Assembly (NCBI GenBank): GCA_017165825.1 | Contig: CM029366.1 | Coordinates: 22,604,342 to 22,668,341, forward strand | DNA from: Hepsetus odoe | Lineage: Eukaryota; Chordata; Actinopteri; Characiformes; Hepsetidae | DNA length: 64,000 bases | Reading direction: 5' to 3' | Shown here: positions 44,795 to 56,053 of the stretch, piece by piece | Layout: every line of letters starts with the position of its first letter | Position numbering within the stretch: the first letter of the stretch is position 1 | Notes under the pieces: generated by a model | Database searches by the model: none | Told to the model about the DNA's origin: nothing | Seen by the model: the letters and a program-made list of their open reading frames with translations, nothing else | Made by a program: the position numbers and the translations under genes

Positions 44795-47468
44795 TGTTCT
44801 GCAGACCCTGCAGTGATCAGCAGTAGAGTGTCAGACTCAGAGATAAAGTCTCTTTCTGAGACTCTATATGTTCTGGACTCAAATAAAGCATCAGCCTCTG
44901 AAGTAATCATCAACCCGCAAGCCCTCATTCCTGACTCTGAGACAAACGCTAAAAACGACCTCTCACCACAACCGTAAGAGGACACACACACACACACGCA
45001 CACACACACACACATACATTGCTGATGGTGGACCAAAACCTTTTAGAACATGTAAACTACAGAAAGGGGGAAGACTGCCTTGATTAGGTATCATAATTCT
45101 CTCACTGTGAGGTTACAGTGCTACCCAGTAATGATATCCAAAATAATAAATAATGATATTAAAATAAAATCCTATTAAATCTGACATACATTAGAAACAC
45201 CTGAGGCATGAAAACATCTTCTGCACTTGGAATTTTTGCATTTGTCTCAGTTTGCCTGCATGAAATGTCAGAGTAATTGTCAGTTACTTTTAGGCAACAC
45301 ATGTCTAACATGGTGATAAAGGTCTATGAGACAGAAATTCCTGTGCAGTGAATTGAAAGATCAGTTTATGTACACGTTAGTTATATTTTAAACAAGAACA
45401 TTTTCCTCTCCTGGTTTGTTCGTTATAATATGAGATGTGGTTCCATAGCAATGATATATTCAAATACCTTTTTTTTAATGATTACTATTTCAGAAAAAAA
45501 AATTTGGGAAATGTTGCCTGAAAATCACAGGGTAGATCAAATCATACATTATGCATCTTTGCATAACAAATGATATTACCACATTCTCAGTAGCATAGGA
45601 AACTATCCTTTTTATGGCCTAATTGTGCTGTAAAGTTTTGGAAAGAGGGGATGAAAGTAATTCACCTTTGAAATGTCTCTGACTTATCTGATGCCTCCCT
45701 CTCACCCTGTCTCTGTTGCTTTTATCCTTCAGTTTGTTCAAGCATGTGAATGAAGCCTCACTTTTCTCTAAGCCAACATATACAGCCTTTATCACTTTGC
45801 TTGATAACTATGAGAGAAAGACTGGGGTGAATGAGAGCGTGAACTCAGTGGAAGTACAGGAGCAGGAGAGCTTCCTCAAACAAACCATGAAGAACACTGA
45901 CATAGGACAAGAGCTATATGCTTTTCTGTACTCTAAAGGTATTTATTTTTAAGTTTGTTATCCAGTTAATAACTTTAAAGAAATTCTCCAGTATTGTTCA
46001 CTCTCATCCCTATCTGTATCAAAGGGTCAATCACTGTGACTCAGAAAATGCTTCTACCAGAACCATTTTTATAAGAATACTAAAGAAACTACAAGTTTCT
46101 AATCAAATTATTTTCTGTTCTCACTTTTTTTCTTTTCTGACTTTTAAAAATTACTGTCTTTGATAGTTGATATAACTTAGATGAGACAGTGATAAGATCA
46201 GGTTTACAAGCACTAGAGAATTCCGCTGTGTTTTTTTTTTTGTTGTCTTATTGTATTTCAGGTTATTATAGCTCCTGGGAAGAGTTCTTGGAGGATCTGA
46301 AGATGATGTGGTTTGGCCTCTACTCCCGTAGCAGTGGAAAGATGGACTCCAGCGGCTTTGAGCATATTTTCGCAGGTCAGTGTGTGTGGCTCACAGTTAA
46401 TGTACTAATGTAGGTATTCTGTGTACAGTACTGTACCTACCCTTTCTGTATACTAAACTCTATGCTATACCTACAGGGGAGATTAAGCGTGGAAAAGTGT
46501 CTGGGTTCCATAACTGGATTAGGTTTTACCTGCTGGAAAAGCAGGGGCTGCTGAATTATTACAGCCACAGCTTTGATGGCCCAGTGAGTTTTTTTTCATC
46601 CTCATTGTTTGAATCTTGTAAGTGTTAACATTTATGTTGTAGCTTAAAAACTAATATGAAACATATTTTCTTTTGACTGGAGCTACTTGCAGTTTATAAT
46701 AGTATACATATTATATTATATAGTTACAATGCACTTTATAGACTAGGAGACTGTTATCATCATGCTGGTTAATTCCAAGTGTACTCTCTTTGTCTTGCCT
46801 CTCAGTGGTTGTCTTATCCAGATGTGCTGGGCATGCAGTTTCTGTGGGATGGTTATTTTAAGCAGGTGGGCTCCTCCATCATCGGCTGTAGCCCTGAGTT
46901 TGACCTGGCCATTTACACTCTCTGTTACATCACCCGCCCTGGCAAACTGTGAGTCAGCAATGTTGTCCCACCACTCTGCCTACCTTATGCAGATTTGGAG
47001 AATTATCTCATATCCTGCATGTATTTAATTCCTTTCTCTGAGGTCCTCTGGTGAGGGCTGTGCTTTTATATTCAAAATTAATCATTTATTTTTTTTTGTT
47101 CCGGTTGGCTGTGCAGTCTGGGTTCAGTCTTTCCTTAAAATCTCAAAGCGAAAGAAAGGTGATAAGATGGAGACTAAACATGTGCTCATGTCTCAATGTT
47201 TTGGTTTTCAGTACACTGAAATTTTTGCATCTTCTCGCAGTTTTATTTATAAACTACTAGCAGTTTCTGAATGGTGCTTACTGAAATGTTAATGCTACAG
47301 TCTATAGCAAACTCTTCTTTTAAGGTATTTACATCCAATTTCTGTGTTTTCAGGTGTTATCTGAGTATAGGGGGAAAGCAGCTGAATGTCCAGACCTATA
47401 CCTGGGACAAAAGTACTTATGGCGATGGGAAGAAATACATCGGTTCTGCTTATCCTGCCACTCCATGA
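42826..47468 (+). CDS. endou: Secreted poly(U)-specific endoribonuclease (XendoU family)
   Basis: Cleaves RNA at uridylates in a Mn2+-dependent way, leaving 2',3'-cyclic phosphates (family knowledge). Exons: 42826-42883, 44805-44973, 45733-45938, 46262-46375, 46477-46583, 46806-46948, 47354-47468, in frame, 912 nt, 303 aa. Residues 1-19 form a signal peptide (MRVTALLSVILSLISQGYS). The XendoU domain follows, with SLSETLYVLDSN, HVNEASLFSKPTY, SSWEEFLEDLKMMWFGLYSR and FEHIFAGEIKRGKVSGFHNW. H179 and H194 match the family's catalytic histidine pair. The third catalytic residue, a lysine, is probably in the YFKQVGSSIIG region. The end, GCSPEFDLAIYTLCYITRPG, is typical. No somatomedin-B domains precede it, unlike human ENDOU; fish carry several such short paralogues, so the exact paralogue is open. 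Confidence 0.93.
42884..44696 (+). other. endou intron 1
   Basis: A 1.9-kb intron, AT-rich, with no recognisable repeat family or embedded gene until the GT repeat at its 3' end. Confidence 0.6.
44701..44790. repeat. (GT)n before endou exon 2
   Basis: About 45 GT units with few interruptions end 14 bases before exon 2 (44,805). Confidence 0.95.
44982..45015. repeat. (CA)n after endou exon 2
   Basis: A CA run (CACACACACACACACGCACA and onward) begins about eight bases after the exon 2 donor. It is complementary to the GT repeat on the other side of the exon. Confidence 0.95.
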
Positions 47469-47650
47469 TGGACTGCAAACACTGATTAAATATTCTAGTC
47501 AAATCCAGCATTTCTTCCCCACTCATCATCAATGACAATTTTAATTTGAACTATGGAGCCAAATCATATGTGAGCCAATAACAAACATTGCTAATATTGC
47601 AAATGTATAATTATTGTTGGTCAGGTTTCAATAAAACAGCATAATACATA
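47469..47650 (+). terminator. endou: endou 3' UTR and polyA signal
   Basis: AATAAA at 47,630-47,635, about 160 bases after the stop, followed by a T/G-rich stretch (CTCTTGTGCTGTATAATTTT). Confidence 0.7.
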
Positions 47651-47926
47651 ATAACCAAACTCCTCTTGTGCTGTATAATTTTTACTTTTTCCTTAAAATA
47701 ACTTTCTAATAATTAGCCACCAATTCATCTGGATTGACTTTTTTACAATTTGGTAGTAAGAAAAGGTTCTAAAAAAATGCTGGCTGACAGCAAAGAGAAT
47801 TTGTACTTATTTTCACATTTTGTGTAATCTGTCCAGGTGTCCAAGCATTTTAGTATGACTATATTGCAGTCAACCCGCTTTTGAAATTACAGACAGGTTA
47901 GAATGGGAGCGTTTCATTTTTTTCAT

Positions 47927-48168
47927 GGGGCAGCGGTGGCCTATTGGTTAGGGAGTCGGCCCTGGATTGGAAGATTGCAGGTTTGAATCCTTCAGGTTGC
48001 ACTGAGGTTCCCTTGAGCAAGATACCGTCCCTGTCACTGCTCCTCGGGTGCTTTCAATAGCTGCCCCCTGCTGCGTGTGTGTATGGGTGTAACGCAGAGG
48101 TTGAATTTCATTGTGTTGCACTGCATTTCACAGTGACAAGGGCTGTCACTTTTTCCCCACTTTCACTT
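47927..48168 (+). mobile_element. tRNA-derived SINE between endou and sumf1
   Basis: Full copy of the 699 family: GGGGCAGCGGTGGCCTATTG, B box GGTTTGAATCC, body TTCAATAGCTGCCCCCTGCT and a T/C-rich tail. It fills most of the gap between the two convergent genes. Confidence 0.85.
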
Positions 48169-48210
48169 AAAGGATTAAAAATTTGACCACCCCTCTCACT
48201 TTTTACTAGT

Positions 48211-48216
48211 TTTATT
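48211..48216 (-). terminator. sumf1: sumf1 polyA signal
   Basis: AATAAA on the minus strand, 105 bases after the sumf1 stop codon. It faces the endou signal about 575 bases away. Confidence 0.65.
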
Positions 48217-48320
48217 TAGATAAAAAATACCATTTTATAAACTACCAAAACAGTACTAGAGTGAGGTCCCAATGACATTGCATTATTTTAAACTGAATCA
48301 GGTTCTGTACAGGACAAAGG

Positions 48321-51300
48321 TCACCGCTTCTGGTCATCTGTGCAGCGGAAGCCCAGGTTGGATGCAGAGCTGTCAGGAGTGTTCTGGCTACGAGCAGCAC
48401 ACCTGTACCTGTAACAGTACGACTACAAAGAGAAAAATAGAGAGTAGATAAAATATGCAGACATTATAAAGTTTCAAAATACATGTCTCTGAGGTTGAGG
48501 TCTGCTATTTAACCTTGGCCAAAAAAACCCTGATAAAATATTTAGTTGTTTCAGGCCAGGATAATGAAGTAGATTTTGTGCACTTGCATGAATTTAATTC
48601 CCTTTTTTCCCTTTCTGTCAGCTTCTCTCACTTGCACACTCTCCTTTTTCACTTACTTAGCTTTAACCAGCAAAATACACTGATAAACAGAGTACAGATG
48701 TGTAAAATACCATGTTATTCCAGCAGGACATTTTCAGTCACTTAATGAATAAGTAAACCTCATCTGTGATGATCCATTAGTGTGTACAAGTTGGTTTAGG
48801 TTTACAGTTTAGCAGTACCAATCAGGCCATATTGGTTCTTGAAGCCATGGGTGTGTGAGATGTGGGCTTCGGAGTATTACCTTGTGACACATATATGATC
48901 CCCCTTTCTTCACTTTGTCTTTTCCTGTTTCTGGACCTTTCTGTAGACATACAGAATAAATATGCATGTAAAGTGTGTATTTACTGTTTTGTATTCCATG
49001 TGAGAACATAAAAGCCAGGTGGAATTTTATGATTCATGAGCAACTGACCAATACGCAGCATGTTGCAAAAGTCTTGAATAACCATTTATATTTTGCCTGG
49101 GAATCACCCTTTTGGTGCAAAAGCTGTTTTATGTTCTGTTATATTGAACATATTATATTAAATTAAATTAAAGAAAATGACAGGCTGCAAAATGCAAAAA
49201 TATACAAGGTGCACAGATAAAGGTGTTCCAACCACTCAGCATTCTGCATCGTTAGTATACTAGATCATCAGCCTGTTTCTTCACTGGTTCATGCCTGATT
49301 CATTTGTAGGTCAGTGCATGGCTTAAAATTCTCTAAAATTGGTCAGGTAGATGGACTGGACTGAAAAATGAGAGCTAAAAAAAGGAACAAGGAAGCCTGA
49401 AGAGGAATTCCTCAATAATACATAAAAATAATCTGGCTCTTTGGAAGCAAAACAATGACAAAATAAGGGATGGCTCAAGTCTTGCACAGTACTGTACATA
49501 ATCTAAAAATATTGTTCAATTAAAAAAAGATTAAAAGATAAAAAGATTCTTAGGTTAATAAGGTTAATAATATGTTCAGACACAAAATAGTTATAAACTT
49601 GACTATAGTGTCTTCTAAATGTTTTCCTGTGGTGAATTTTTACCGGGTTGCGCGTTTCTTCTCTAGTGTGATGAACGTTCCACCAGTCTGTTGTCCATTC
49701 CCACGCATTCCCCACCATATCATATAGCCCAAACCCATTTGCAGGAAATGACATGACCTGTTCAAAACACCAGATTAAAAATATTAGTTCTTTTTCAAAG
49801 ATAAAAATGATCTCTTGCTCTTTAGAAGTTCTCTCTTACTGGTGACGTGTTAAGGAATCCGTCTTCTGCTGTGTTGTCATTGGGAAAGTCTCCCTGCCAG
49901 AGATTTGCATAGTGTTGTCCTCTGGGCATTAGTTTATTACCCCAGGGATACAACCTATAAAGAGAATGAGAACGCTGAGAGAAACATGTGCACATTTAGT
50001 ACCAAATGCATGTTTATTCTCTTTTTAATCATACCTGTCCTGCAGTCCCCCCCTGCAGGCAAACTCCCACTCAGCCTCGGTGGGCAGTCTGCGCTGAGCC
50101 CATTGACAGTAGGCCTGAGCATCGTCCCATGACACATGTAGCACAGGGTGATCCAGCCTACACAATGCACAAAAAGTATTGCACATGATCAGCTAATTTT
50201 AATCTACTCACTAGGTGATTTTCAAAATGATGAATATACTACAATATTTCTCCATCCCTAACATGCCACATCCAACTAATCAGCTGATTAACGAAAGGGT
50301 TCAAAGCACCCCTGCCCCATGTATTTTCTTCCCCTGCTGTAACACAAACTTTCTTCCAAAATGTTTTGTTCCATTCTTCCTGCAAACATGTTTTAAGCTG
50401 TGCAAGTAGTCAATGCCTTTATAAGGTGTGCAAAATGTGTGCATTGATACTGACATCACAGCAGTGTAAATTAACTTTGCTAAGGGGACTGACACAGCCC
50501 CAGCCTATGACAGACCTTTAGTAGCCCTTAGTAGTTGGAACACATACAAGCACTACAATGGGCAAAGGAATTTCAGCATCCAGCAGATTTGACAATATTA
50601 TGTGTGGCCAAACTACAGTTGGGTTGAATGCAGTGCACTGTAGTAAATTATCCAACCTAATACTATGCATTGTCAAAACAGTGACATGCAAAACAAAATG
50701 TACCTGTCTGCTATAGTGGAATCCGGACCCTCTGGGTGTCTCCAATTTGCTCCTTTCACTGGTGACCACCAGGGTGCAGCAGCAACCTACTGATCACAAT
50801 CAGAAGTTGCTTTCATAAAATGGTTCAATTACAAACTGACAAAAACCAGCATACTAACTATAAATGTAAAATCTGTATATAACTTTTTAATTACTATTTT
50901 TAATTGGTTACAATTTTTTTTTTTTTCATACAACCAGTTAGTTAATTTGCCATTTTACTTTTTTTCATGATCTACTTTCCCCTCTCATTATGCAGCCAAG
51001 ACATAAAAGAGAGGGAGTCAGAAGTGAAAGAACATGTGGTCTGACATATGATGCCTTATAAGGTTTGTTATCAGGACCATAAAACAAATCTCAAACCAGC
51101 TGGATAAAGTTTGCCTCTGTGTGAGAGCAAAAGTGAGATCTGCTGCATCTGACATGAAGCCTTTGGTTTATTTCTGTGTGGAAAATGCCTTAGTTAGATA
51201 TCTGAGATTTAAGGTGCAAAAGTACACAGAGTAACACTAAACTGTACTAAACACTAACTGTATTTTAATCTCCTGCTTATTTGCTGGATATGTGATGAGT

Positions 51301-54300
51301 TGTATGTCTCTCTCACCGCATGAGACAACGTACTCTTGACATGTTCACTCAGCAGTCCCTCAAACACAAAGGAGTCCCCAAAACGTTCTGCCTGCAGGTA
51401 TATAAAACATTAGACTGCCATCCTACCCTCCAATACTGCATGCCCTCATGGTTACGTGCGGCTCGATTACCTCTGTAATATAGCCTGTTTGGTTGATGAA
51501 GATCTGAAACTGCTTGTTTGTGACTTCATGTTCTTCAATATGAAAAGGGTCAACCCACACCCTCCTCTGAGGCCCCTCCCCATCCTGTGGTATCCCAGGA
51601 TCATCTGTGCCCATCATGAACCAGCCACCCTGCAGCAACACCATCTAATCCAAAAGAGACAGAGCAGGAGAGGCATCTAGGACATCTTTAATTGGCAGTG
51701 CTGGAGATAGATAGATAGATAGATAGATATCTAGAGATAGATAGATAGATAGATATCTAGAGATAGATAGATAGATAGATATATCTATCTCTAGATATCA
51801 TATATATATATATATATATATCACACATATACACACACACACACATATATACATTATGTCATAGTCATATTCCAGAACTGAACCTACCTGGAGTGTCCAC
51901 AAGTACAAGGGGCTCAGTGCACAGAAACATGTCCAAAGTAAGGAAGACTGAAACCCGACCACCACAACAAGACACATAAGATTAAACATCAAGACTCGCC
52001 AAGAAACATCACAAGACAGATTTTTCAGAGGTTTTATGGACTGAAGAGATGAGTGACTCTTGATGGACCAGATGTTTGGGCCCATGGCTGGATCAGTTAC
52101 GGGCACAGAGCTCCACTTCCACTCAGACTCCAGCAAGGTGGAGGACCTTTAGTTAGTTGGACCTTTTTGGGTTGAAGATGGACTCAAAATAAACTCCCAA
52201 ACCTACTGGCAGTTTTTATAAGATACTTTCTTCAAACAGTGGCTCAGGAAAAAGTCTGGATTTTTCAAGAAGACCATGATTTTTATGCAGGACAATGCTC
52301 CATTGCATGCATGGAAGTTCTCCACTGTGTGACTTAAAGATGTAAGAATAATGTCATGGTTCCCTTCCTCACCTAAACCCTATTAAACCCTCTATAGGAT
52401 CTAAACCCTATTGAGAACTTGTGGACCTTCTTAAACAGGCGATTCACAGGGAAGGAAAACAGTCCACCTCTCTGAACAGTGTCTTGGAGGCTGTGGTTGC
52501 TGCTGCAAAAAAGTTGATCGCTGACGGATCAAGAAAGACAGACTTCATGAATGTAAGGATTATGACTGTTATTGAAAAGAAGGGCGGATAAAGGATCACT
52601 GATTTTTTTTTCAGCGTGTCAGAAATGTTTATTGCAAATGCATAACGTTATAGCATTTGTTTATTATTTACATTTACGGCATTTAGCAGACGCTCTTATC
52701 CAGAGCGACTTCCATGTCCTAATTTCAGGGACAGTCCCCCTGGAGCATCTCAGGGTTAAGGGTCTTGCTCAGGTACCCAGTGGTGGTAGTGCTGGAGGTG
52801 GGATTTGAACCTGGGACCTCTTAATCCAGAGGACCCTACAACCCTGGCGGTAGTCTAGTGATTATTCTCACCTGAACACATAAAAATAAGTGAGATGGGA
52901 AAATTTTTCATTTAGTATGTAATAACTCTGCACACTAATAGCTGCCTAATAACTGTGTGCACACATGTATTCCCCTGAGAATGTTCACACTCATATTTCC
53001 TTTGCAAAACACAATAATAAACTGCCACTGTGCAGTTTAGTTTCATCATATGCTGAATAAAGCAAAAAGGACAGAGTTTTGAGGAACTTAGAAAGAAGAT
53101 TACAGATAAGCTTGTTAACGATTAAGGCTATAAGTCAATCTCTATGTAGCATCATGTTCCTGTGATGATAATATTAAGTAATGTGGGACTCTAGCCAGTC
53201 TCCCAGAATATTTCCACAAAAGGAAACACCAGGTTGTTCAGAATGACAGTGTGGACCGAGAGCCAAGGTAAACATCCAAACACATTGAAGCTGAGCTCCA
53301 GTGCCAAGGTACACTACAGACCAGAAGCTTGTGCTCAGCCTTGGATTAAAAAATTTTTTTTAAATGCATACACCATTTTTAGAAAATATTAGAAATGCAT
53401 TAAAACAGCTGTAAATGTGAAAGCTTTAAATATTTTATAGCCTGCAGTTACACATTATTTAGCCACAAAGGTTAAAACTGTTGTTTTTGAAGACATATCA
53501 GGTCTATATTTACTGCACTGACGTTAACTTTGTGCTGAAATTCACTTTACTGAGTCTGAACTCGGGTTACTGTCAGAAAACCATTATTTTGTGGTCATAA
53601 TTATAGAAGATACTCTTATGTGCAGCACATTAGTACAAAAACTGCAGTGACATGGAGTGCCACCATGTCCCATTCTGTCCATGCCAATTTCAATTGTTTC
53701 ATTATGTAAAATATTCAGTTGATTTCAAATCAAAAGCAAATTGATTTTTCAAAAGATGAACCAACTTATTGCTTGTCAGAGATGGGCCCCTACTGAATAG
53801 TCACTGGACTATTCAGATTTGCCAGGGGCATGAACCTGCACCCGGGCGTCCTGACGCACGGTGTGTTCGGTCACCTTTCTGTCGTGGCCACCATGAACTC
53901 TTCCAGCTATTTGTGCTGCAGCAGCTCTTCCCTGGGATCTGACCAGATGGACCAGTCTTGCCTCCCCAGTGCAAGAATGATATTTGGGGACCCATAACCC
54001 TGTTTCTGAGTCTTGGGGCAGCGGTGGCCTAGCGGTTAGGGCGTTAGCTGCATGATCGGAGGATCGGGGTTCAAACCCCTTCCCAATAGGTTGCCCTGAG
54101 GTACCCTTGAGCAAGGTACCGTCCCCATCACTGCTCCCCGGGCGCTTTCAATAGCTGCCCACTGCTGCACGGGTTTGAGTGTGCATGGGTTAAATGCAGA
54201 GGTCCAATTTCGTTGTGGTTCATGTGTGCTGTGCCGTGACCTCGCAATGACAAGGGTTGTCACTTTCACTTTCACTTTCCTTAGTTCACTTTGGCTGAAG

Positions 54301-54779
54301 ACCCCTGAACCCCAGGGTCATCCCAAAGACATGCGGTTCTGAAGGTGTTCTGACTCTCGCCTAGGCTTCACACTTCAGTCCTTGTCAGAGTTGTTAAGCT
54401 CCAGCTTCCAAAGAACTGACAGCTACCTAGTGCATCCCAGCCAAAAGCGGGCTGCTTAAAGATTGTTTCAGACAAAACATCAAGTTTTGCGAGTCATTTA
54501 GATAAGACCTGATCTGACACGTGAACCCACTGTGGACTTCAGTCTTTAGAGAGGACTAACGAAGCCTGCCATTACCTTAGTGAGCGGCTGGGATCCGTGC
54601 GGGTTATCATTCGCTGTGTGGGAGTATTTATCTGCTGGAGATTCACAGCCTGGCTCGTCTGAGTCGCTCGCCTCTCTGTTCAGAGCGCCGCAGCCGCACT
54701 GCTGCCCTCGGACCGCGCAGCGCCCCAGGGCGAGGAGAACACAGAGAAACTCCGCACACCGCCACACCGACAACGCCAT
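48321..54779 (-). CDS. sumf1: Formylglycine-generating enzyme (sulfatase-modifying factor 1)
   Basis: Copper-dependent ER oxidase that converts the active-site cysteine of sulfatases to formylglycine. Minus-strand exons: 54576-54779, 51471-51644, 51317-51391, 50704-50786, 50035-50157, 49840-49954, 49644-49757, 48881-48940, 48321-48422, in frame, 1,050 nt, 349 aa (human 374). The signal peptide comes first (MALSVWRCAEFLCVLLALG). Then comes the CGCG cysteine cluster used for disulfide pairing. The FGE domain has MGTDDPGIPQDGEGPQRRV, ERFGDSFVFEGLLSEHV, PWWSPVKGANWRHPEGP, RLPTEAEWEFACRGGL, GNAWEWTTDWW and VKKGGSYMCHKSYCYRYRC. The catalytic pair corresponding to human C336/C341 is C314 and C319, and is intact. 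N119 (NQTG) matches the known glycosylation site. These mark SUMF1, not the inactive SUMF2. A TTG codon two codons before the ATG was not used as start. Confidence 0.95.
49060..49498. mobile_element. Degraded Tc1-like derivative in sumf1 intron 7
   Basis: The ends are rough inverted repeats: CAGCATGTTGCAAAAGTCTT near 49,057 and CAAGTCTTGCACAGTACTGT near 49,476. No transposase frame lies between them. It is related to, but distinct from, the family at 4,829. Confidence 0.5.
51705..51845. repeat. (GATA)n / (TATC) / (TA)n / (CA)n compound repeat in sumf1 intron 1
   Basis: Three blocks of GATA separated by the palindromic spacer TATCTAGA. A short complementary TATC block (ATATCTATCTCTAGATATC), a TA run and CA units follow. 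Confidence 0.9.
51900..52610 (+). mobile_element. Tc1/mariner transposase remnant in sumf1 intron 1
   Basis: Forward-strand fragments of a DDE transposase in shifting frames: WVEDGLKINSQTYWQFL near 52,173, KKTMIFMQDNAPLHA near 52,268 (second catalytic D), and NPIENLWTFLNRRFTGKENS near 52,406 (third catalytic E retained). Stops and frameshifts show that it is inactive. Confidence 0.75.
52667..52850 (+). mobile_element. SINE-like repeat (CATTTAGCAGACGCT family), copy 2
   Basis: Good copy of the fish repeat also at 39,017: ACATTTACGGCATTTAGCAG, ACGCTCTTATCCAGAGCGAC, AAGGGTCTTGCTCAGG and a B-box-like GGATTTGAACCTGGG. Confidence 0.8.
52856..53808. other. Unassigned part of sumf1 intron 1
   Basis: No exon or repeat family is recognised. 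AT-rich. Confidence 0.5.
53813..54000 (-). mobile_element. Tc1-like transposase N-terminal fragment
   Basis: On the minus strand it reads CTGEARLVHLVRSQGRAAAA, then QIAGRVHGGHDRKVTEHTVRQ. This resembles the helix-turn-helix DNA-binding region of a fish Tc1-like transposase. Only this piece remains, and it is cut off near 54,000, where the SINE begins. Confidence 0.7.
54015..54278 (+). mobile_element. tRNA-derived SINE in sumf1 intron 1
   Basis: Well-preserved copy of the 699 family: GGGGCAGCGGTGGCCTAGCG, B box GGGTTCAAACCCC, body GTACCCTTGAGCAAGGTACC and a TTTCACTTTCAC tail. It looks the youngest of the set. Confidence 0.9.
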
Positions 54780-55426
54780 GGCCAAGAGATCCCCTCTCCT
54801 ACATGTGTGGAGCCATCTTGTGGAACTGGATCATGTGATCAGTCATCTGACAGTTTTTTTTCTTTTCTTTCATGCGTTAAGACGGTTTAGCCTTTCAAAG
54901 GTGTAGATGTGTCTCTCATACCGCTAACCCTATTAACCAACAATAAAACTTCAAGAAATGTCATAGATTACAAGCATGTTCTCCCAGATTCTCTAATACA
55001 CGCGTGTATAACCCTTATCAGACAATGATGAATATTTAATGTGTAGATCCACCCCATGATAGTTTTATTAATTCATCAAGAGACAAAAACCGTACATATG
55101 TGGCTTTTTAATATTAAGACTACCAAAATCACATCGATCAACACGTATTAAGTGTTTCATATATCACTTGGCCGATTTACTATACATCTAACTGGGTAAT
55201 CCTCAATCCGTTGTACTTCTTGGCAGCGACATAAATAAAAAGTTTTTTTCTACATGAGAAATGAGGTGCGTGGCGTTCTGGGTTTTGTAGTCCTGAAGTG
55301 ACGGCTGTGGCGCTCCTGACTACAGCACTCTAGCACGCCAGGAACGCGATTTCCCACAATTCCGCCGCACTTTACAGGCTGCGGCCCCTCGGCGAGCCGA
55401 AAAGAGACGAAAGAAAACTCGGGGCG
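54780..55426. promoter_or_regulatory. Shared head-to-head promoter region of sumf1 and itpr1
   Basis: sumf1 runs left from 54,779, and the presumed itpr1 leader begins near 55,380-55,400. The interval of about 600 bases carries a ZNF143-type motif (complement of 55,272-55,293, core ACTACAAAACCCAGAACGCC). A GC-rich block follows. No TATA box is obvious. Confidence 0.5.
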
Positions 55427-55560
55427 ATGGATGGATGGACCGTCCTCTGAGTAGCTGCTGCTCTCCAGAGTGCCGGGATTATGGTGTCGAAGAGGACGAA
55501 ACTTTTATACAAATCCACTGAGTGACCCTCGCTCTATCGCGTCGAGTTCAACTCCGTGAG
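55380..55560 (+). other. itpr1: Presumed non-coding exon 1 of itpr1
   Basis: GC-rich sequence ending at a plausible donor (CCGTGAG|GTAAAAG at 55,560/55,561). It contains two short upstream ORFs, at 55,427-55,450 and 55,481-55,525. Exon limits are inferred from composition and the donor only. Confidence 0.4.
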
Positions 55561-56053
55561 GTAAAAGAAAAATTAGCTTCGTGGGAGTGTTTTTTTTTCC
55601 CGACTGAGCATCACCTTGTATTAGTCTAAATATTTATCTTATCAGCGGGAGAGCATCGCTCTTCCAGCAGCGGGCCTGCCCTCCTCCCGGACAGGAAAAA
55701 AACCCCAGGAGGTTTTTTTTACTCATTTTCACTCGTTTTTACTCGTTTGCTGTGATCAATGGCAATCCGTTGCGTTAAACTAATAGTATGAAACAACTTT
55801 ATAGTTTAGGAAACTGTACCCCGGAGGAAAGAGCTCTGGAATTAAATAACAACAACGAAAAGATTCTCAGTTGATAAATGCGTAAATCCCCTTTCCAGCC
55901 GTTCATTCCTCTTTTACACGTTCTTTTAGTGTAGTCGTTTTGATGTGTTCGCTCCTTTTTTAGAAAGCTGTCACTTTTGCTCACATTACAAGTTCAGACC
56001 AAAACGTTGAAGTCAAAAGTGTTTTTTTTTCCCTCCAGTGTCCCGCGTTGTGT

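Noticed and set aside
44677..45036. 119-codon minus-strand frame over endou exon 2
   Set aside because: Antisense to exon 2 with His-Thr runs from the GT/CA repeats.
51705..51800. Regularly spaced repeats that could suggest a CRISPR array
   Set aside because: The units are GATA microsatellite with palindromic spacers in a vertebrate intron; there are no unique spacers.
48321..54779. SUMF2 instead of SUMF1
   Set aside because: The catalytic C314/C319 pair with SYMCHKSYCYRYRC is intact; SUMF2 lacks it.
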